Shown here: piece after piece, positions 46,606 through 56,972 of the stretch
Layout: each line of letters begins with the position of its first letter
Position numbering within the stretch: position 1 is the first letter of the stretch
Source: Thiobacillus sp. 65-29
GTDB lineage: Bacteria > Pseudomonadota > Gammaproteobacteria > Burkholderiales > Thiobacillaceae
Assembly: GCA_001899775.1 (NCBI GenBank)
Contig: MKWN01000037.1
Span: 46,684-110,683, forward strand
Direction: 5' to 3'
DNA length: 64,000 nucleotides
Translations under genes and position numbers: made by a program
Notes under the pieces: generated by a model
Database searches by the model: none
Told to the model about the DNA's origin: nothing
Seen by the model: only the letters and a program-made list of their open reading frames with translations

Positions 46606-46923
46606 ATGAAAGCACTCTCCATCGTACTTGCCACCCTCTTTTTCACCACGACGGCGCTTGCCGCCTCGCCGGACTGCCTGGCTCTCGCCAAGGAGAAAAA
46701 GCTCGCCGGCGCAGCCGCGGCCAGCTTCGTGCGCAAATGCGTACGCGAGGGCTGCGAAACCACCGCCGCCGAGAAAAAACTGGCCGGTGCCGCGAAAGCC
46801 AGCTTCGGCACGAAGTGCCTGGCCGACGGTCTGCAAGGCTTCTGCACCGAACAGGCCGACGCCAAGAAACTGGCGGGTGCGGCACGAAACAGCTTCATGA
46901 ACAAATGCCAGGCGGGAAAGTAA
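46606..46923 (+). CDS. PsiF-repeat exported protein
   Basis: 105 aa. Signal peptide MKALSIVLATLFFTTTALAA. The mature part is three PsiF-type repeats, each KKLAGAA...SF..KC with conserved Cys: KLAGAAAASFVRKCVREGCE, KLAGAAKASFGTKCLADG, KLAGAARNSFMNKCQAGK. PsiF is phosphate-starvation-inducible in E. coli; its biochemical role is unknown. E. coli PsiF has two repeats; here there are three. Confidence 0.9.
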   Translation: MKALSIVLATLFFTTTALAASPDCLALAKEKKLAGAAAASFVRKCVREGCETTAAEKKLAGAAKASFGTKCLADGLQGFCTEQADAKKLAGAARNSFMNKCQAGK

Positions 46924-47050
46924 ACGCCTGAGGACACGGCGCCCGTGCAACCGCGCGGGCGCGGGTCTGGCCCACGCGCGGGTGCGTCGGAGCGCATCGC
47001 CCCCAGCGGCTTTTTGATACCCTTCCAGCTTGCCCCGCCCGGCCGTCGCC

Positions 47051-47875
47051 ATGAACGACTCTTTCAAGACTTTTGAGCACGCCCAGCAGGTCGCCGTCGA
47101 ACTCGCGGTGCAGTTCGGACCGAAGCTGCTCGTCGCGCTGCTCATTCTCGTGACGGGTTACTACGTCGGGCGCTGGGTCGGCCGCATGACCGATTCGATG
47201 CTGGTCAGGCTCAATCTGGACGAGGCCCTGCGCCAGCTTCTGGTGCGCATGGTGCGTCTGCTCGTGTTGGGGCTGTTCCTCATCATGGCCTTGCAGAATC
47301 TCGGCGTGCAACTGCTGCCGTTGATCGCCGGCCTGGGCGTCGCCGGAGCGGGTGTGGCGCTGGCGATGCAGGGCGTGCTCGGCAATCTCGCCGCAGGGCT
47401 GACGATCATCTTCACCCGGCCGTTCCACGTCGGCGAATACATCTCCATCGTCGGCGAGGAAGGCACGGTCGAGGAAATCAGGCTCTTCAACACCGTGCTG
47501 AGCCATCCCGACCGCTCGCGGGTGGTGATTCCCAACCGCCGCATCGTCGGCGAAATCCTGCACAACTTCGGCACGCTGCGGCAGCTCGACGTAACCGTCG
47601 GCGTCGCCTACGACACCGATCTCGATCTGGCGCTCGCGGCGATTCGCGAAGTGCTCGCCGCACATCCGCACATTCTCGATGAGCCGGCACCGGTGATTCG
47701 CGTCCTCGCACTCGGCGAATCGCGTATCAGCATCGCCATCCAGCCATGGACGCACGTCGAGCATTTCTACACGGCGTCGAGCGACGTCACCCGGACGGTG
47801 CTGGAAACCTTCCGCACACGCGGCATCCGCATCCCCTTCCCGCAGCACGACGTCCGGCTGCTCAATCCGGCATGA
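47051..47875 (+). CDS. Small-conductance mechanosensitive channel, MscS type
   Basis: 274 aa from ATG 47051. Three TM helices; the pore helix is GLGVAGAGVALAMQGVLGNL, followed by AAGLTIIFTRPFHVGEYI, then the soluble beta domain (VIPNRRIVGEILHNF) and C-terminal alpha/beta vestibule. Releases solutes under hypo-osmotic shock. ATGA overlap with the following methyltransferase. Confidence 0.94.
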   Translation: MNDSFKTFEHAQQVAVELAVQFGPKLLVALLILVTGYYVGRWVGRMTDSMLVRLNLDEALRQLLVRMVRLLVLGLFLIMALQNLGVQLLPLIAGLGVAGAGVALAMQGVLGNLAAGLTIIFTRPFHVGEYISIVGEEGTVEEIRLFNTVLSHPDRSRVVIPNRRIVGEILHNFGTLRQLDVTVGVAYDTDLDLALAAIREVLAAHPHILDEPAPVIRVLALGESRISIAIQPWTHVEHFYTASSDVTRTVLETFRTRGIRIPFPQHDVRLLNPA

Positions 47876-48735
47876 AGCGCGGCGCAGCCAAGGCAACATA
47901 CAGCGATCCGCTCGCCGACGTGCTGCGCCCCGGGCAGTCGGTCGAACTGCTGAAGGAACTGCACATCCTCACCCGCGACGGCAGACTCAACCAGGACAGC
48001 CGGCGCAAGCTCAAGCAGGTGTATCACCTGTGCCATTTCATCGAACCCTTGATCGACGAGGTGCTCGGGCGACAGGACACGCTCACCCTGGTCGATCACG
48101 GAGCCGGCAAATCCTATCTCGGCTTCATCCTCTACGACCTGTTCCTGAAGGAACGCCCCGCCCACATCCATGGCATCGAGCGGCGCGACGACCTGGTGGA
48201 CAAGGCGCGCGCACTGGCGGCGCGGCTAGGCTTTACACGCATGTCCTTCGTCAACGCCACGGTGGCCGAGTCGATCCGTTCCGACGCGTTGCCCGAGAAC
48301 ATCGACATCGTCACCGCGCTGCACGCCTGCGACACGGCGACCGACGACGCCATCCAGTTCGCCCTGGCGCGGCGCGCGCACCACATCGTGCTGGTGCCCT
48401 GCTGCCAGGCCGAAGTTGCCGCCGTGCTGCGCCGCCACAAGAACACGGCCTTTGGCATGACCGCCTTGTCGGAAATCTGGCGCCATCCCCTCCACACCCG
48501 TGAATTCGGCAGCCTGCTGACCAACGTACTGCGCTGCCTGCAACTGGAATCGCACGGCTATCGCCTGAGCGTGACCGAACTGGTTGGCTGGGAGCACTCG
48601 CTGAAAAACGAACTCATCATCGCCACGCGTACCGGCGCACGCCACCGCAGCGCGCGCGAGCGCTTGCAGCAGATCCTGCGCGAGCTCAATCTCCAGGAAC
48701 TCGAAGGCCGTTTTCTCGGCCCAATCCCTGACTAA
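47872..48735 (+). CDS. SAM-dependent methyltransferase (Methyltransf_32-like)
   Basis: 287 aa. Motif I LVDHGAGKSYLGFILYDLFL, acidic strand HIHGIERRDDLV, then NIDIVTALHACDTATDDAIQ and HIVLVPCCQAEVAAVLRRHK. The VPCC segment and the acidic loop recall the glutathione-S-transferase C-domain-containing/Methyltransf_32 family. Substrate unknown. Translationally coupled to the MscS gene. Confidence 0.85.
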   Translation: MKRGAAKATYSDPLADVLRPGQSVELLKELHILTRDGRLNQDSRRKLKQVYHLCHFIEPLIDEVLGRQDTLTLVDHGAGKSYLGFILYDLFLKERPAHIHGIERRDDLVDKARALAARLGFTRMSFVNATVAESIRSDALPENIDIVTALHACDTATDDAIQFALARRAHHIVLVPCCQAEVAAVLRRHKNTAFGMTALSEIWRHPLHTREFGSLLTNVLRCLQLESHGYRLSVTELVGWEHSLKNELIIATRTGARHRSARERLQQILRELNLQELEGRFLGPIPD

Positions 48736-48779
48736 AAATACCCTATCCTGAAAAGGGTACATTCAACAGGAGATCATGC

Positions 48780-49331
48780 ATGCTCCGGTATCGCCACATC
48801 GTTGTCGCCGCCGCGACGCTTCTGCTCGTGGCATGCGCGACCCCCCAGTATCAGACACGCGTGCAGCTGATCCCGCCGGCGGATGCGGCGGGACGCGCCT
48901 GCGTCGCCGAATGCGAGGCGAAAAAGACGGCCTGCCAGGAGGCCTGTCAGGCGCGTTACCGCGAGTGCGCGCAGGCGCTGGAACCCCAGGTGGAGGCGCG
49001 TTATCTCGAAGCGCTCAAGCAGTACGAATTCGAACTCAGGCGCTACGCTGCCGACCTGCGCCATTACGAGACGCAATTGCAGTTCGAATGGCTGAATCGC
49101 CGTCCCTTCATCCATCCGTGGTGGGGGTGGGACCCCTGGCCGGGACCGTACTACCCGCCGCCCTATCCCGCACCGACCATGCCGACCCGGGAGAGCGTGC
49201 GCGCCCAGCTCGAAAAGACCCAGTGCAAGGACGATTGCGGCTGCCTGCCGGCCTACGACGCGTGCTTCGTCGGTTGCGGTGGGCAGCGGGTGACGGAAAC
49301 GGTGTGCGTGAAGAACTGCCCGAAGGAGTGA
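48780..49331 (+). CDS. Cys-rich lipoprotein with Pro/Trp/Tyr segment
   Basis: 183 aa. Lipobox LLVACATPQ gives a lipidated Cys at ~19. Paired Cys follow in CVAECEAKKTACQEACQARY, REC, a helical stretch YEFELRRYAADLRHYETQLQ, an aromatic/proline run HPWWGWDPWPGPYYPPPYPA, and a second Cys block KDDCGCLPAYDACFVGCGGQ ending TVCVKNC. More than ten cysteines in two clusters suggest disulfide-bonded ends around a helical rod. Not recognised as a named family. Confidence 0.75.
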   Translation: MLRYRHIVVAAATLLLVACATPQYQTRVQLIPPADAAGRACVAECEAKKTACQEACQARYRECAQALEPQVEARYLEALKQYEFELRRYAADLRHYETQLQFEWLNRRPFIHPWWGWDPWPGPYYPPPYPAPTMPTRESVRAQLEKTQCKDDCGCLPAYDACFVGCGGQRVTETVCVKNCPKE

Positions 49332-49335
49332 GGTC

Positions 49336-49878
49336 TCAGGCGGGCCGCTGCAGTGTCGTCAGCTTCACCGGCACGTTGCGCGTTTCGGAGTTGATCCAGA
49401 CTTCGCCGTCCTGCACCAGGCATTGCAGACGCATGTTGCGTTCGGCCAGGGCAGCGAGCGCCTGGCTGGTTTCGGCGGCAAGCTGCAACACGGTCAGGTT
49501 GGGGAAACGTGCCAGCTTGCTCGCGTTCTGTTTCCACCACACGCCGCAGCCGCTGCCGTAGCAGAGCACCAGAACCGCCGCCGCGCGATGGCACGCACGG
49601 CGGATGCGCGTCTCGTCGGGTTGCCCGAGATCGATCCACAAGCTGATGTCGCCCGCCAGGGTTTTCACCCACACGTCCGGTTCGTCGACCTCGGACAGCC
49701 CGCGGGTGAAGGCGATGCCCTCCTGCGCGTTCAGCGCATAGGCGAGCAGCCGCGCCATCATGCGCTCGTCGGTCTCAGAGGGGTGGCGCGCGATGGTCAG
49801 CGCATGGTCGACGTAGACGTGCCGATCCATGTCGGCGATCTGCAGGTCGGCTTTGTAGATGGTGGCCTTGAGTGCCAT
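49336..49878 (-). CDS. yaeQ: YaeQ family protein
   Basis: 180 aa. Start MALKATIYKADLQIADMDRH, HALTIARHPSETDERMMARL, PDVWVKTLAGDISLWIDLGQ and PDETRIRRAC are the YaeQ family pattern (a PD-(D/E)xK-like fold). Reported as able to compensate for RfaH loss in other bacteria; true function unknown. Ends five bases after the lipoprotein gene on the other strand. Confidence 0.92.
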   Translation of the reverse strand: MALKATIYKADLQIADMDRHVYVDHALTIARHPSETDERMMARLLAYALNAQEGIAFTRGLSEVDEPDVWVKTLAGDISLWIDLGQPDETRIRRACHRAAAVLVLCYGSGCGVWWKQNASKLARFPNLTVLQLAAETSQALAALAERNMRLQCLVQDGEVWINSETRNVPVKLTTLQRPA

Positions 49879-49906
49879 GGCTGCGCGCGTCAGAAAATCG
49901 GGAGCG

Positions 49907-49930
49907 AAAAAAACCCCGGCGAACCGGGGT
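49907..49930 (-). terminator. cspA terminator
   Basis: Reading leftward: ACCCCGG...CCGGGGT stem then TTTTTTT. Sits 25 bp after the csp stop. Confidence 0.85.
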
Positions 49931-49954
49931 CTTCTTTACATCCGTCCGGGTCGA

Positions 49955-50161
49955 TTACGACACGATCTGGATGTTGGAAGCCTGCTTGCCCTTGGGGCCG
50001 GTCGTCACTTCGAAGCTGACGCGCTGGTTTTCCTTCAAGGTCTTGAAGCCGCTGGCGTTGATCGCGGAGAAATGCGCAAAGAGGTCTTCGCCGCCGTTAT
50101 CCGGGGTGATGAAGCCGAAGCCCTTGGCGTCGTTGAACCACTTGACAGTACCTGTTTCCAT
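49955..50161 (-). CDS. cspA: Cold shock-like protein
   Basis: 68 aa from ATG 50161 ([11 protein letters not shown]). RNA-binding motifs RNP1 KGFGFI and RNP2 DLFAHFS in a single OB-fold domain. Binds single-stranded nucleic acid as an RNA chaperone. The ~107-nt leader upstream is long and AT-rich, as in cold-inducible csp genes whose leader folds as a thermosensor. Confidence 0.95.
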   Translation of the reverse strand: METGTVKWFNDAKGFGFITPDNGGEDLFAHFSAINASGFKTLKENQRVSFEVTTGPKGKQASNIQIVS

Positions 50162-50275
50162 CTCGTTTCCTATCCATTTCAAAAAAAACGGGCAACACGC
50201 CCCGTCAATCGAATTTCAAGGAAAACGCTTACCAGAGGTACCGCAATTTACCTCTTGAATCCAACAGACGCCGCA

Positions 50276-50303
50276 TTGATAACACACTCCCGCAAATTGT
50301 CAA
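50276..50303 (-). promoter_or_regulatory. Promoter of the csp gene with long 5' leader
   Basis: On the minus strand: TTGACA (50303-50298), 16-bp spacer, TATCAA (50281-50276). Transcription would start near 50268, giving a leader of ~107 nt. The -35 box overlaps the end of the protease gene. Confidence 0.7.
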
Positions 50304-50845
50304 AGCGTTTTTTGATGCGCTGCCAGTGGGCGCAGTCGCAGCGTGTCGCCGCGCTGGGTGAATTCGAGGTGCTTCAGCACGCTCATGCCCAGCAGCACCT
50401 GGTTGCCGCCCATGCCGGGGTTGAGGCTGGCGAGCACACCGCGCACCTCGAACGGACCGAATGCCAGCGCATCGATACGCGTCGCACGCGTGGTGACCGT
50501 GCCGTTGGCGGTGACGCTGCGCATCGGCGCGCCCGCATCAAGGCCGAGCGTCCCGCCCAGATGCGCCGGCACCGACACGAGGGTGGCACCGGTATCGAGC
50601 AGGAAACTCACCGGCCGCCCGTTGATGGTGCCGGGAAACACGTAATGCCCGTCGCGACTGCGCTTGAGCACCAGTTCGCTGCCGGGTGCGATCTGCAGCG
50701 CGCGGTTGGGTGCGTTCTGTGCCTGCAGGCGCCCATCGAAAAAGACGTACAACATCCCGAGCAGCACCAGACTGGCGGCGAGCGCCATGCCGCGGCCAAG
50801 GCCACGGTGCGGATTCCGGGAGGGGGCGTCGGATGGAGCGTTCAT
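50300..50845 (-). CDS. Retropepsin-like aspartic protease, clan AA (TIGR02281 type)
   Basis: 181 aa from ATG 50845. An N-terminal TM anchor (GRGMALAASLVLLGMLYVFF) is followed by a periplasmic aspartic protease unit with the active-site motif VSFLLDTGATLVSVPA, the MRSVTANGTVTTRATRIDAL strand and NQVLLGMSVLKHLEF flap region. A single active-site Asp implies dimerisation. Targets unknown. Confidence 0.9.
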   Translation of the reverse strand: MNAPSDAPSRNPHRGLGRGMALAASLVLLGMLYVFFDGRLQAQNAPNRALQIAPGSELVLKRSRDGHYVFPGTINGRPVSFLLDTGATLVSVPAHLGGTLGLDAGAPMRSVTANGTVTTRATRIDALAFGPFEVRGVLASLNPGMGGNQVLLGMSVLKHLEFTQRGDTLRLRPLAAHQKTL

Positions 50846-50890
50846 ATCGATGCAGACCGCACGCGTGCGGCAACGTTCACGCATCGGCTC

Positions 50891-51319
50891 TCATTCGCTG
50901 CGCGTACGGCACCATGCGTACAGGGCATCATAAATCACCATGCCCTGGTCGAGCAGCGCATGGTCGTCGGCGTAGTTGAGCGCCAGTCCCAGTGAAACCG
51001 CCAGCAGACCATCGCATTCGGGCGCGAGATCCGGCCGCCCGGTGTCCGCCCCGCGCACGATGCGGGCAAGCCGGACCAGCGCCGGGTCGTCGACAAGCCG
51101 ATAGCGCTCCATGAACGCATCGAAGCTGCACCCCTCGCCATGGTGCCCGTAATCGACCCCGGGGATGTCATAGGGCGTGGCACCGGTATCCGCCGCCACC
51201 CGCAGCACATCGGCAGGCGGCACATAGAGAAACTCCGGCGCCGGATCGATGAAGCGCGCAATCAGCCACGGGCAGGCAATGCGGTCGATTTTCGGGCGCT
51301 CGCGCGTGACCCATTTCAT
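50891..51319 (-). CDS. ChrB-domain chromate resistance protein, second copy
   Basis: 142 aa. Matches only the C-terminal half of ChrB: KWVTRERPKIDRIACPWLIA, RFIDPAPEFLYVP, YDIPGVDYGHHGEGCSFDAF, ARIVRGADTGRP. The N-terminal regulatory half is absent. Start overlaps the stop of the 43-aa gene (ATGA), so it is the distal gene of the chr operon. Probably assists chromate resistance; whether it is regulator or enzyme is not visible. Confidence 0.85.
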   Translation of the reverse strand: MKWVTRERPKIDRIACPWLIARFIDPAPEFLYVPPADVLRVAADTGATPYDIPGVDYGHHGEGCSFDAFMERYRLVDDPALVRLARIVRGADTGRPDLAPECDGLLAVSLGLALNYADDHALLDQGMVIYDALYAWCRTRSE

Positions 51320-51447
51320 TTTCCGACCCCCTCGCCGCCGGCCAACTGCTCGCTGGACGCATCACGGTCGGCGGCGCGGCGCCCATCGAGCACATATTTG
51401 CCGGTGGTTCCGGCCTTGAGAATTTCGGGTTTGATGGTGCGATCCAT
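51316..51447 (-). CDS. Small protein of the chromate operon, 43 aa
   Basis: ATG 51447, starting MDRTIKPEILKAGTTGKYVL and ending GEGVGK. Its TGA overlaps the ATG of the second ChrB-like gene (ATGA), and it lies 12 bp after chrA, so it is embedded in the operon. Coupling at the stop, and no good competing frame, argue that it is real. No family recognised. Confidence 0.6.
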   Translation of the reverse strand: MDRTIKPEILKAGTTGKYVLDGRRAADRDASSEQLAGGEGVGK

Positions 51448-51459
51448 GGGCGAGTGCCT

Positions 51460-52805
<1,346 letters not shown>

Positions 52806-52809
<4 letters not shown>

Positions 52810-53765
52810 TCGATTTGATCCTTGTAGTGTTGCAGCAGCCAGTCAAAAACGTCGGACGCCCGCGCGAGCAGGGCATCGTCATCGGATTCCGCGGCGCGCA
52901 GCCCGGCCAGCAAGGCTTCCACGCCGGGGGCCTCGGCGACCGGCAGGCCGCCGACGTCGAGGGCGTGCACCAGGCTCGCCACGCGTTGCAGCGCCGGGTC
53001 GGATTCGAGACCAAAGCTCGCCATGAGCGTCTCGAAGGTGACGCGGACGCCGACGTGGGTGAACGTCGCGCCGTCGAAGTCAAAACCCAGCCAGTCGTTG
53101 TGGCAGTCGGCCGGCGATGCCAGCCACACGAAGCGCGCCTCGGGGTCGATGAAGCGGCGGATGAGCCAGGCGCTCGCCATTCGGTCGACCCACGGGCGCG
53201 CCCGCGTGGCCCAGGTGCGGCCGCGATAGTCCGCCCGGTCGCGCAGCGGCACCTCCGCCTGCGTCGGGCCAGGCTCGTCCGGGGACAGCATCCGGGCCAC
53301 CGCGACATGCAGGACGCCCAGCTCCGCCAGGGCCTGTCGCTGCGCCTCACCGGCGAAGAAATCCACCCCGACGATCTGATCGAAGCGACGACGCAAGGCC
53401 TGCTCGCGGCGCTGCGCCACCGCGTGATCGAGGCCGTCCAGTTCCTCGCGCAACGTCCGGGCCTCGCCGACGACATGTGCGTAGTCTTCGCCGCGATCGA
53501 ACAGCGCTTGCAAGGCCGCCGCCTGCAAACCGTCACGCGCAACCAGACGATAGATTTCGGCGTGGCCATTGACCTTCGCCGCCTCGTCGGCCACCTCGTC
53601 CAGCGCCGCATCGTGATCCGGTGTGTCCGGCAGCAGGTACACGCCGTCGCGCAGCGTCGCGCAGCCAAGCGCTTTCAGGGCGCGCCAGACCCGCATGCGT
53701 CCGCTGGACGCACGGGTGGGCAGGCTGACGACAAGCGCGAGATAGTCCACGACAGGGGCTTCCAA
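52806..53765 (-). CDS. chrB: Chromate resistance regulator ChrB
   Basis: 319 aa. N-terminal ChrB domain (VVSLPTRASSGRMRVWRALK and GVYLLPDTPDH) and C-terminal domain (VDRMASAWLIRRFIDPEARF, then DFDGATFTHVGVRVTFETLM). In studied operons ChrB senses chromate and controls chrA. First gene of the operon; upstream DNA is strongly AT-rich in contrast to its surroundings. Confidence 0.93.
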
Positions 53766-53815
53766 ATTTAATGTTACATATCCTACATTATTGTTATATA
53801 GTATACAAGACCAAA
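53766..53815 (-). promoter_or_regulatory. Candidate chr operon promoter/operator
   Basis: About 40 bp of almost pure A/T with overlapping -10-like boxes on the minus strand (TATACT, TATAAC) between two GC-rich genes. Imperfect half-sites TTACATAT and ATATAGTAT face each other. Likely promoter and regulator binding region of chrB-chrA; exact boxes not resolved. Confidence 0.5.
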
Positions 53816-53821
53816 CCCGAA

Positions 53822-53850
53822 AACAAAAAAACCCGGCGATGCCGGGCGTC
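53822..53850 (-). terminator. Terminator after the YbaK-like gene
   Basis: Minus strand: GCCCGGC-ATC-GCCGGGT stem then TTTTTTGTTT. It isolates the deacylase gene from the chr operon. Confidence 0.85.
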
Positions 53851-53870
53851 CAGGGGGCGAGGCAGCCGGT

Positions 53871-54350
53871 TTAGTGCCGCATGCGTGGCTGGGTGAAGCG
53901 GCAGTGCGGGGCGTCGCCAAAGAGCTCACGCAGATAACGTGTCTCGATGCGCAGCAGACGCTCATGGTCACCCGCCTCGAGGTAAAGCTCGGGCTCGGCC
54001 ATCAGCGCGTCGTCCCAGACCATTTCCACGCCCCAGACGTTGGGCAGGCCGGGTATGACGCCGGGCTCGCATTCGGTGAACAGGCGGCTGACGCTCGCCT
54101 CGTCGGCCAGCGTGAAGTCGATGCCGTGATCGTGCCCCAGCCGGCCCAGATGCACTTCCTGGTCCGCGGGAATCATCGCCACCATCTGGCACTCGCGCCC
54201 GTCCAGCAGCACCCCCTTCGCCACGCGGGAAAGCGCCACACCTGCCGCGCGTGCGGTCTCGGCGCTGGTCTGGCTGTGCGGATGCGCCACGAGATCGAAC
54301 GGAATCATGTGCGCGTCGAGAAAGCGTTCCATGCGGTGCAGTGCGTTCAT
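53871..54350 (-). CDS. YbaK/ProX-type aminoacyl-tRNA deacylase
   Basis: 159 aa. Marks of the YbaK fold: FDLVAHPHSQTSAETARAAG, then RVAKGVLLDGRECQMVAMIP and ADQEVHLGRLG, with the conserved Lys in RVAKGV. Family members hydrolyse mischarged tRNA. The C-terminal third (LLRIETRYLRELFGDAPHCR) lies beyond the core domain. Start chosen at ATG 54350. Confidence 0.88.
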   Translation of the reverse strand: MNALHRMERFLDAHMIPFDLVAHPHSQTSAETARAAGVALSRVAKGVLLDGRECQMVAMIPADQEVHLGRLGHDHGIDFTLADEASVSRLFTECEPGVIPGLPNVWGVEMVWDDALMAEPELYLEAGDHERLLRIETRYLRELFGDAPHCRFTQPRMRH

Positions 54351-54466
54351 GGCCGGCTCCTTGCAGAAATGAAGCGGCTTTTACTATAGACCAGCGTCCA
54401 CCCCTGTCGCCCCCTCCGGAGCAGGGGCTTTGACGCCGACGCGCGCCGGCTCCGCGGCAGTCGCGC

Positions 54467-55567
54467 TCAGCCGTCTCCGGCTGGTATCACCGGCGCGCCG
54501 CGCGCGACGTCGCCACACTGCGCGCGATGGCGCAGCGCATGGTCCATCAGCACGATCGCGGTCAGCGCCTCGACGATGGGCGTGGCGCGGATGCCGACGC
54601 AGGGGTCGTGACGGCCGTGGGTGACGACCTCGATCGGCTGGCCGCTGCGGTCGACCGAGCGGCCGGGCAGGCGCATCGATGAAGTCGGCTTGATCGCGAC
54701 GTGGGCGACGATGGCCTGCCCGGACGAGAGGCCGCCGAGTACGCCGCCGGCATGGTTGGAAAGGAAGCCCTGCGGGGTGATTTCGTCGCGGTGCTCGGTG
54801 CCCTTCTGGCGCGCGGCCTGCATGCCGTCGCCGATCTCCACACCCTTGACCGCGTTCAGGCCCATCAGCGCATGCGCGAGGTCCGCGTCGAGCTTGTCGT
54901 AGAGCGGTTCGCCCCAGCCGGGCGGCACGTTTTCGGCGACCACGGTGACTTTGGCGCCGACGGAATCGCCGGACTTGCGCAATGCATCCATGTAAGCTTC
55001 GAGCTCAGGCACGATGGCGGCACTCGGCGAGAAGAAGGCGTTGTCAGCCACTTCGCCCCACGACTCGAAGGGGATGTCGATCGGCCCCAGCGCGCTCATG
55101 TAGCCGCGGATCACGATGCCGTGTTTTTCCTGCAGCCACTTTTTGGCGATGGCGCCGGCACCGACGATGGGCGCGGTCAGCCGGGCCGACGAGCGCCCGC
55201 CGCCGCGCGGATCGCGAAAGCCGTATTTCTGCGTGTAGGTGTAGTCGGCGTGGCCGGGACGGAAGGTGTCGGCGATGTTGCCGTAGTCCTTGCTGCGCTG
55301 GTCTTCGTTGCGGATCAGCAGTGCGATCGGCGTACCGGTCGTTTTTCCTTCGTACAGGCCGGAGAGAATCTCGACGGTGTCGGATTCGCGCCGCTGGGTG
55401 ACGTGACGCGAGGTGCCCGGCTTGCGGCGGTCGAGGTCGAACTGGATGTCGGCGGCATCGAGCAGCATGCCCGGCGGGCAGCCGTCGACCACGCAGCCGA
55501 TGGCGGGGCCGTGCGATTCGCCGAACACGGTGACACAGAACAGTTTGCCGAGGGTGCTGCCTGACAT
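54467..55567 (-). CDS. aroC: Chorismate synthase
   Basis: 366 aa from ATG 55567 ([20 protein letters not shown]). Last step of the shikimate pathway; FMN-dependent. Signatures [49 protein letters not shown] and the C-terminal [18 protein letters not shown]. Length normal. Confidence 0.96.
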   Translation of the reverse strand: MSGSTLGKLFCVTVFGESHGPAIGCVVDGCPPGMLLDAADIQFDLDRRKPGTSRHVTQRRESDTVEILSGLYEGKTTGTPIALLIRNEDQRSKDYGNIADTFRPGHADYTYTQKYGFRDPRGGGRSSARLTAPIVGAGAIAKKWLQEKHGIVIRGYMSALGPIDIPFESWGEVADNAFFSPSAAIVPELEAYMDALRKSGDSVGAKVTVVAENVPPGWGEPLYDKLDADLAHALMGLNAVKGVEIGDGMQAARQKGTEHRDEITPQGFLSNHAGGVLGGLSSGQAIVAHVAIKPTSSMRLPGRSVDRSGQPIEVVTHGRHDPCVGIRATPIVEALTAIVLMDHALRHRAQCGDVARGAPVIPAGDG

Positions 55568-55704
55568 GGGCGTGCGCAGGGGATGGCCGGTGAATGCGCC
55601 GAAGTCTAGCACAGGCGCCCCCTGCCGCCGGTCCGCCAGCCATGCCGTGAACTAACCGCAGCAGGCGTGTTCTATCCTGATACCAAGAATCAGGAGGAAC
55701 GCAC

Positions 55705-56784
55705 ATGAATCCCACTCGCCACGTCACCACCCTCGGCCAGAGCCTGTGGCTCGACAACCTCTCGCGCAGCCACATCCGTGACGGCGTGCTCGCCCGCCTG
55801 ATCGCCGAGGACGGGATCTCGGGCGTGACGTCGAATCCATCGATCTTCGAGAAGGCATTCGCCAGCAGCCCTTATTACGCGGACGATCTCGCGCGCCTGA
55901 AAGCGACCGAGCCGGATGCCGAACGGCGCTACGAGGCGCTGGCCATCCCCGACGTGCAGGCGGCGTGTGATCTGCTACTGCCCCTCCACCAGGCAAGCGG
56001 CGGGCGCGACGGCTATGTCAGCATCGAGGTCGCTCCGCGCTGGGCCTACGACGCCACGCACACGGTGGCCGAGGCGCAACGTCTTGCCGGACGGGTCGAC
56101 CGGCGCAACCTCCTCGTCAAGGTCCCCGGCACGCCGGAAGGCCTCAGCGCGTTCGAGGCGCTGACGCAGCATGGCATCAATGTCAACGTCACGCTGCTGT
56201 TCTCGCTGGAGCAGACGCAGGCGACCTTCGAGGCCTACCTGCGCGGACTCGCCGCGCGTGTTGCCGCGGGAGGCGACGTGCGGCACAGCAAGGCGGTGGC
56301 CAGCCTGTTCCTGTCGCGCGTGGACACCCTCGTCGACAAATCGCTCACCGCCATCGGCACGCAGGAAGCACTGTCGTTGCGCGGCCGCACCGCGGTGGCG
56401 ATGGCCAAGCTCGCCTATCAGCGCTATCTTCAACTGTTCCACGGCGCGGCGTTCGCCGAACTCGCACGCGCGGGCGCCGCGCCGCAATTCCTGCTGTGGG
56501 CGAGCAGCGGCGTGAAGAACCCCGATTACCAGGATCTCCTTTACGTCGAACCGCTGATCGGCCGCGAGACCATCAATACCCTGCCCGACAAGACCCTCGA
56601 CGCCCTGCGCGAGCACGGCCGCCCCGCGCTGCGCGTGGAGGAAGGCGTCGCGGAAGCGCAGGCGGTGTTCGACGAACTCGCGCGCCTGGGCATCGATCTC
56701 GAACTGGTCGGCCACACCCTGCAACGCGACGGCGTCGACCTGTTCGAGACAGCGTATCAGAAGCTGTTGCAGCAGGCCGGTTAG
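55705..56784 (+). CDS. tal: Transaldolase
   Basis: 359 aa; AGGAGGAA precedes ATG 55705. Transfers dihydroxyacetone units in the pentose phosphate pathway. Start QSLWLDNLSRSHIRDG, substrate loop GVTSNPSIFEKAF, the Schiff-base Lys in RNLLVKVPGTPEGL, INVNVTLLFSLEQ, ASLFLSRVDTLVDK. Single-domain Tal-B-like size. Confidence 0.94.
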   Translation: MNPTRHVTTLGQSLWLDNLSRSHIRDGVLARLIAEDGISGVTSNPSIFEKAFASSPYYADDLARLKATEPDAERRYEALAIPDVQAACDLLLPLHQASGGRDGYVSIEVAPRWAYDATHTVAEAQRLAGRVDRRNLLVKVPGTPEGLSAFEALTQHGINVNVTLLFSLEQTQATFEAYLRGLAARVAAGGDVRHSKAVASLFLSRVDTLVDKSLTAIGTQEALSLRGRTAVAMAKLAYQRYLQLFHGAAFAELARAGAAPQFLLWASSGVKNPDYQDLLYVEPLIGRETINTLPDKTLDALREHGRPALRVEEGVAEAQAVFDELARLGIDLELVGHTLQRDGVDLFETAYQKLLQQAG

Positions 56785-56972
56785 CCGACCACCCCACCGC
56801 TCTCACCGACCCGCGAAAGGCGACCCCCGATCGACACGTGCCGACAAACTTCCCTTATGCCGTCGTAAAAATTCTTGAATGGACAGCCCGTCGATCCGGG
56901 CACAGCATTACCCCCTTCCCCCGCGCAGCGCGCGGCCGGGATCCTTGAAACGCCGATGCAAGGAGATACGCC

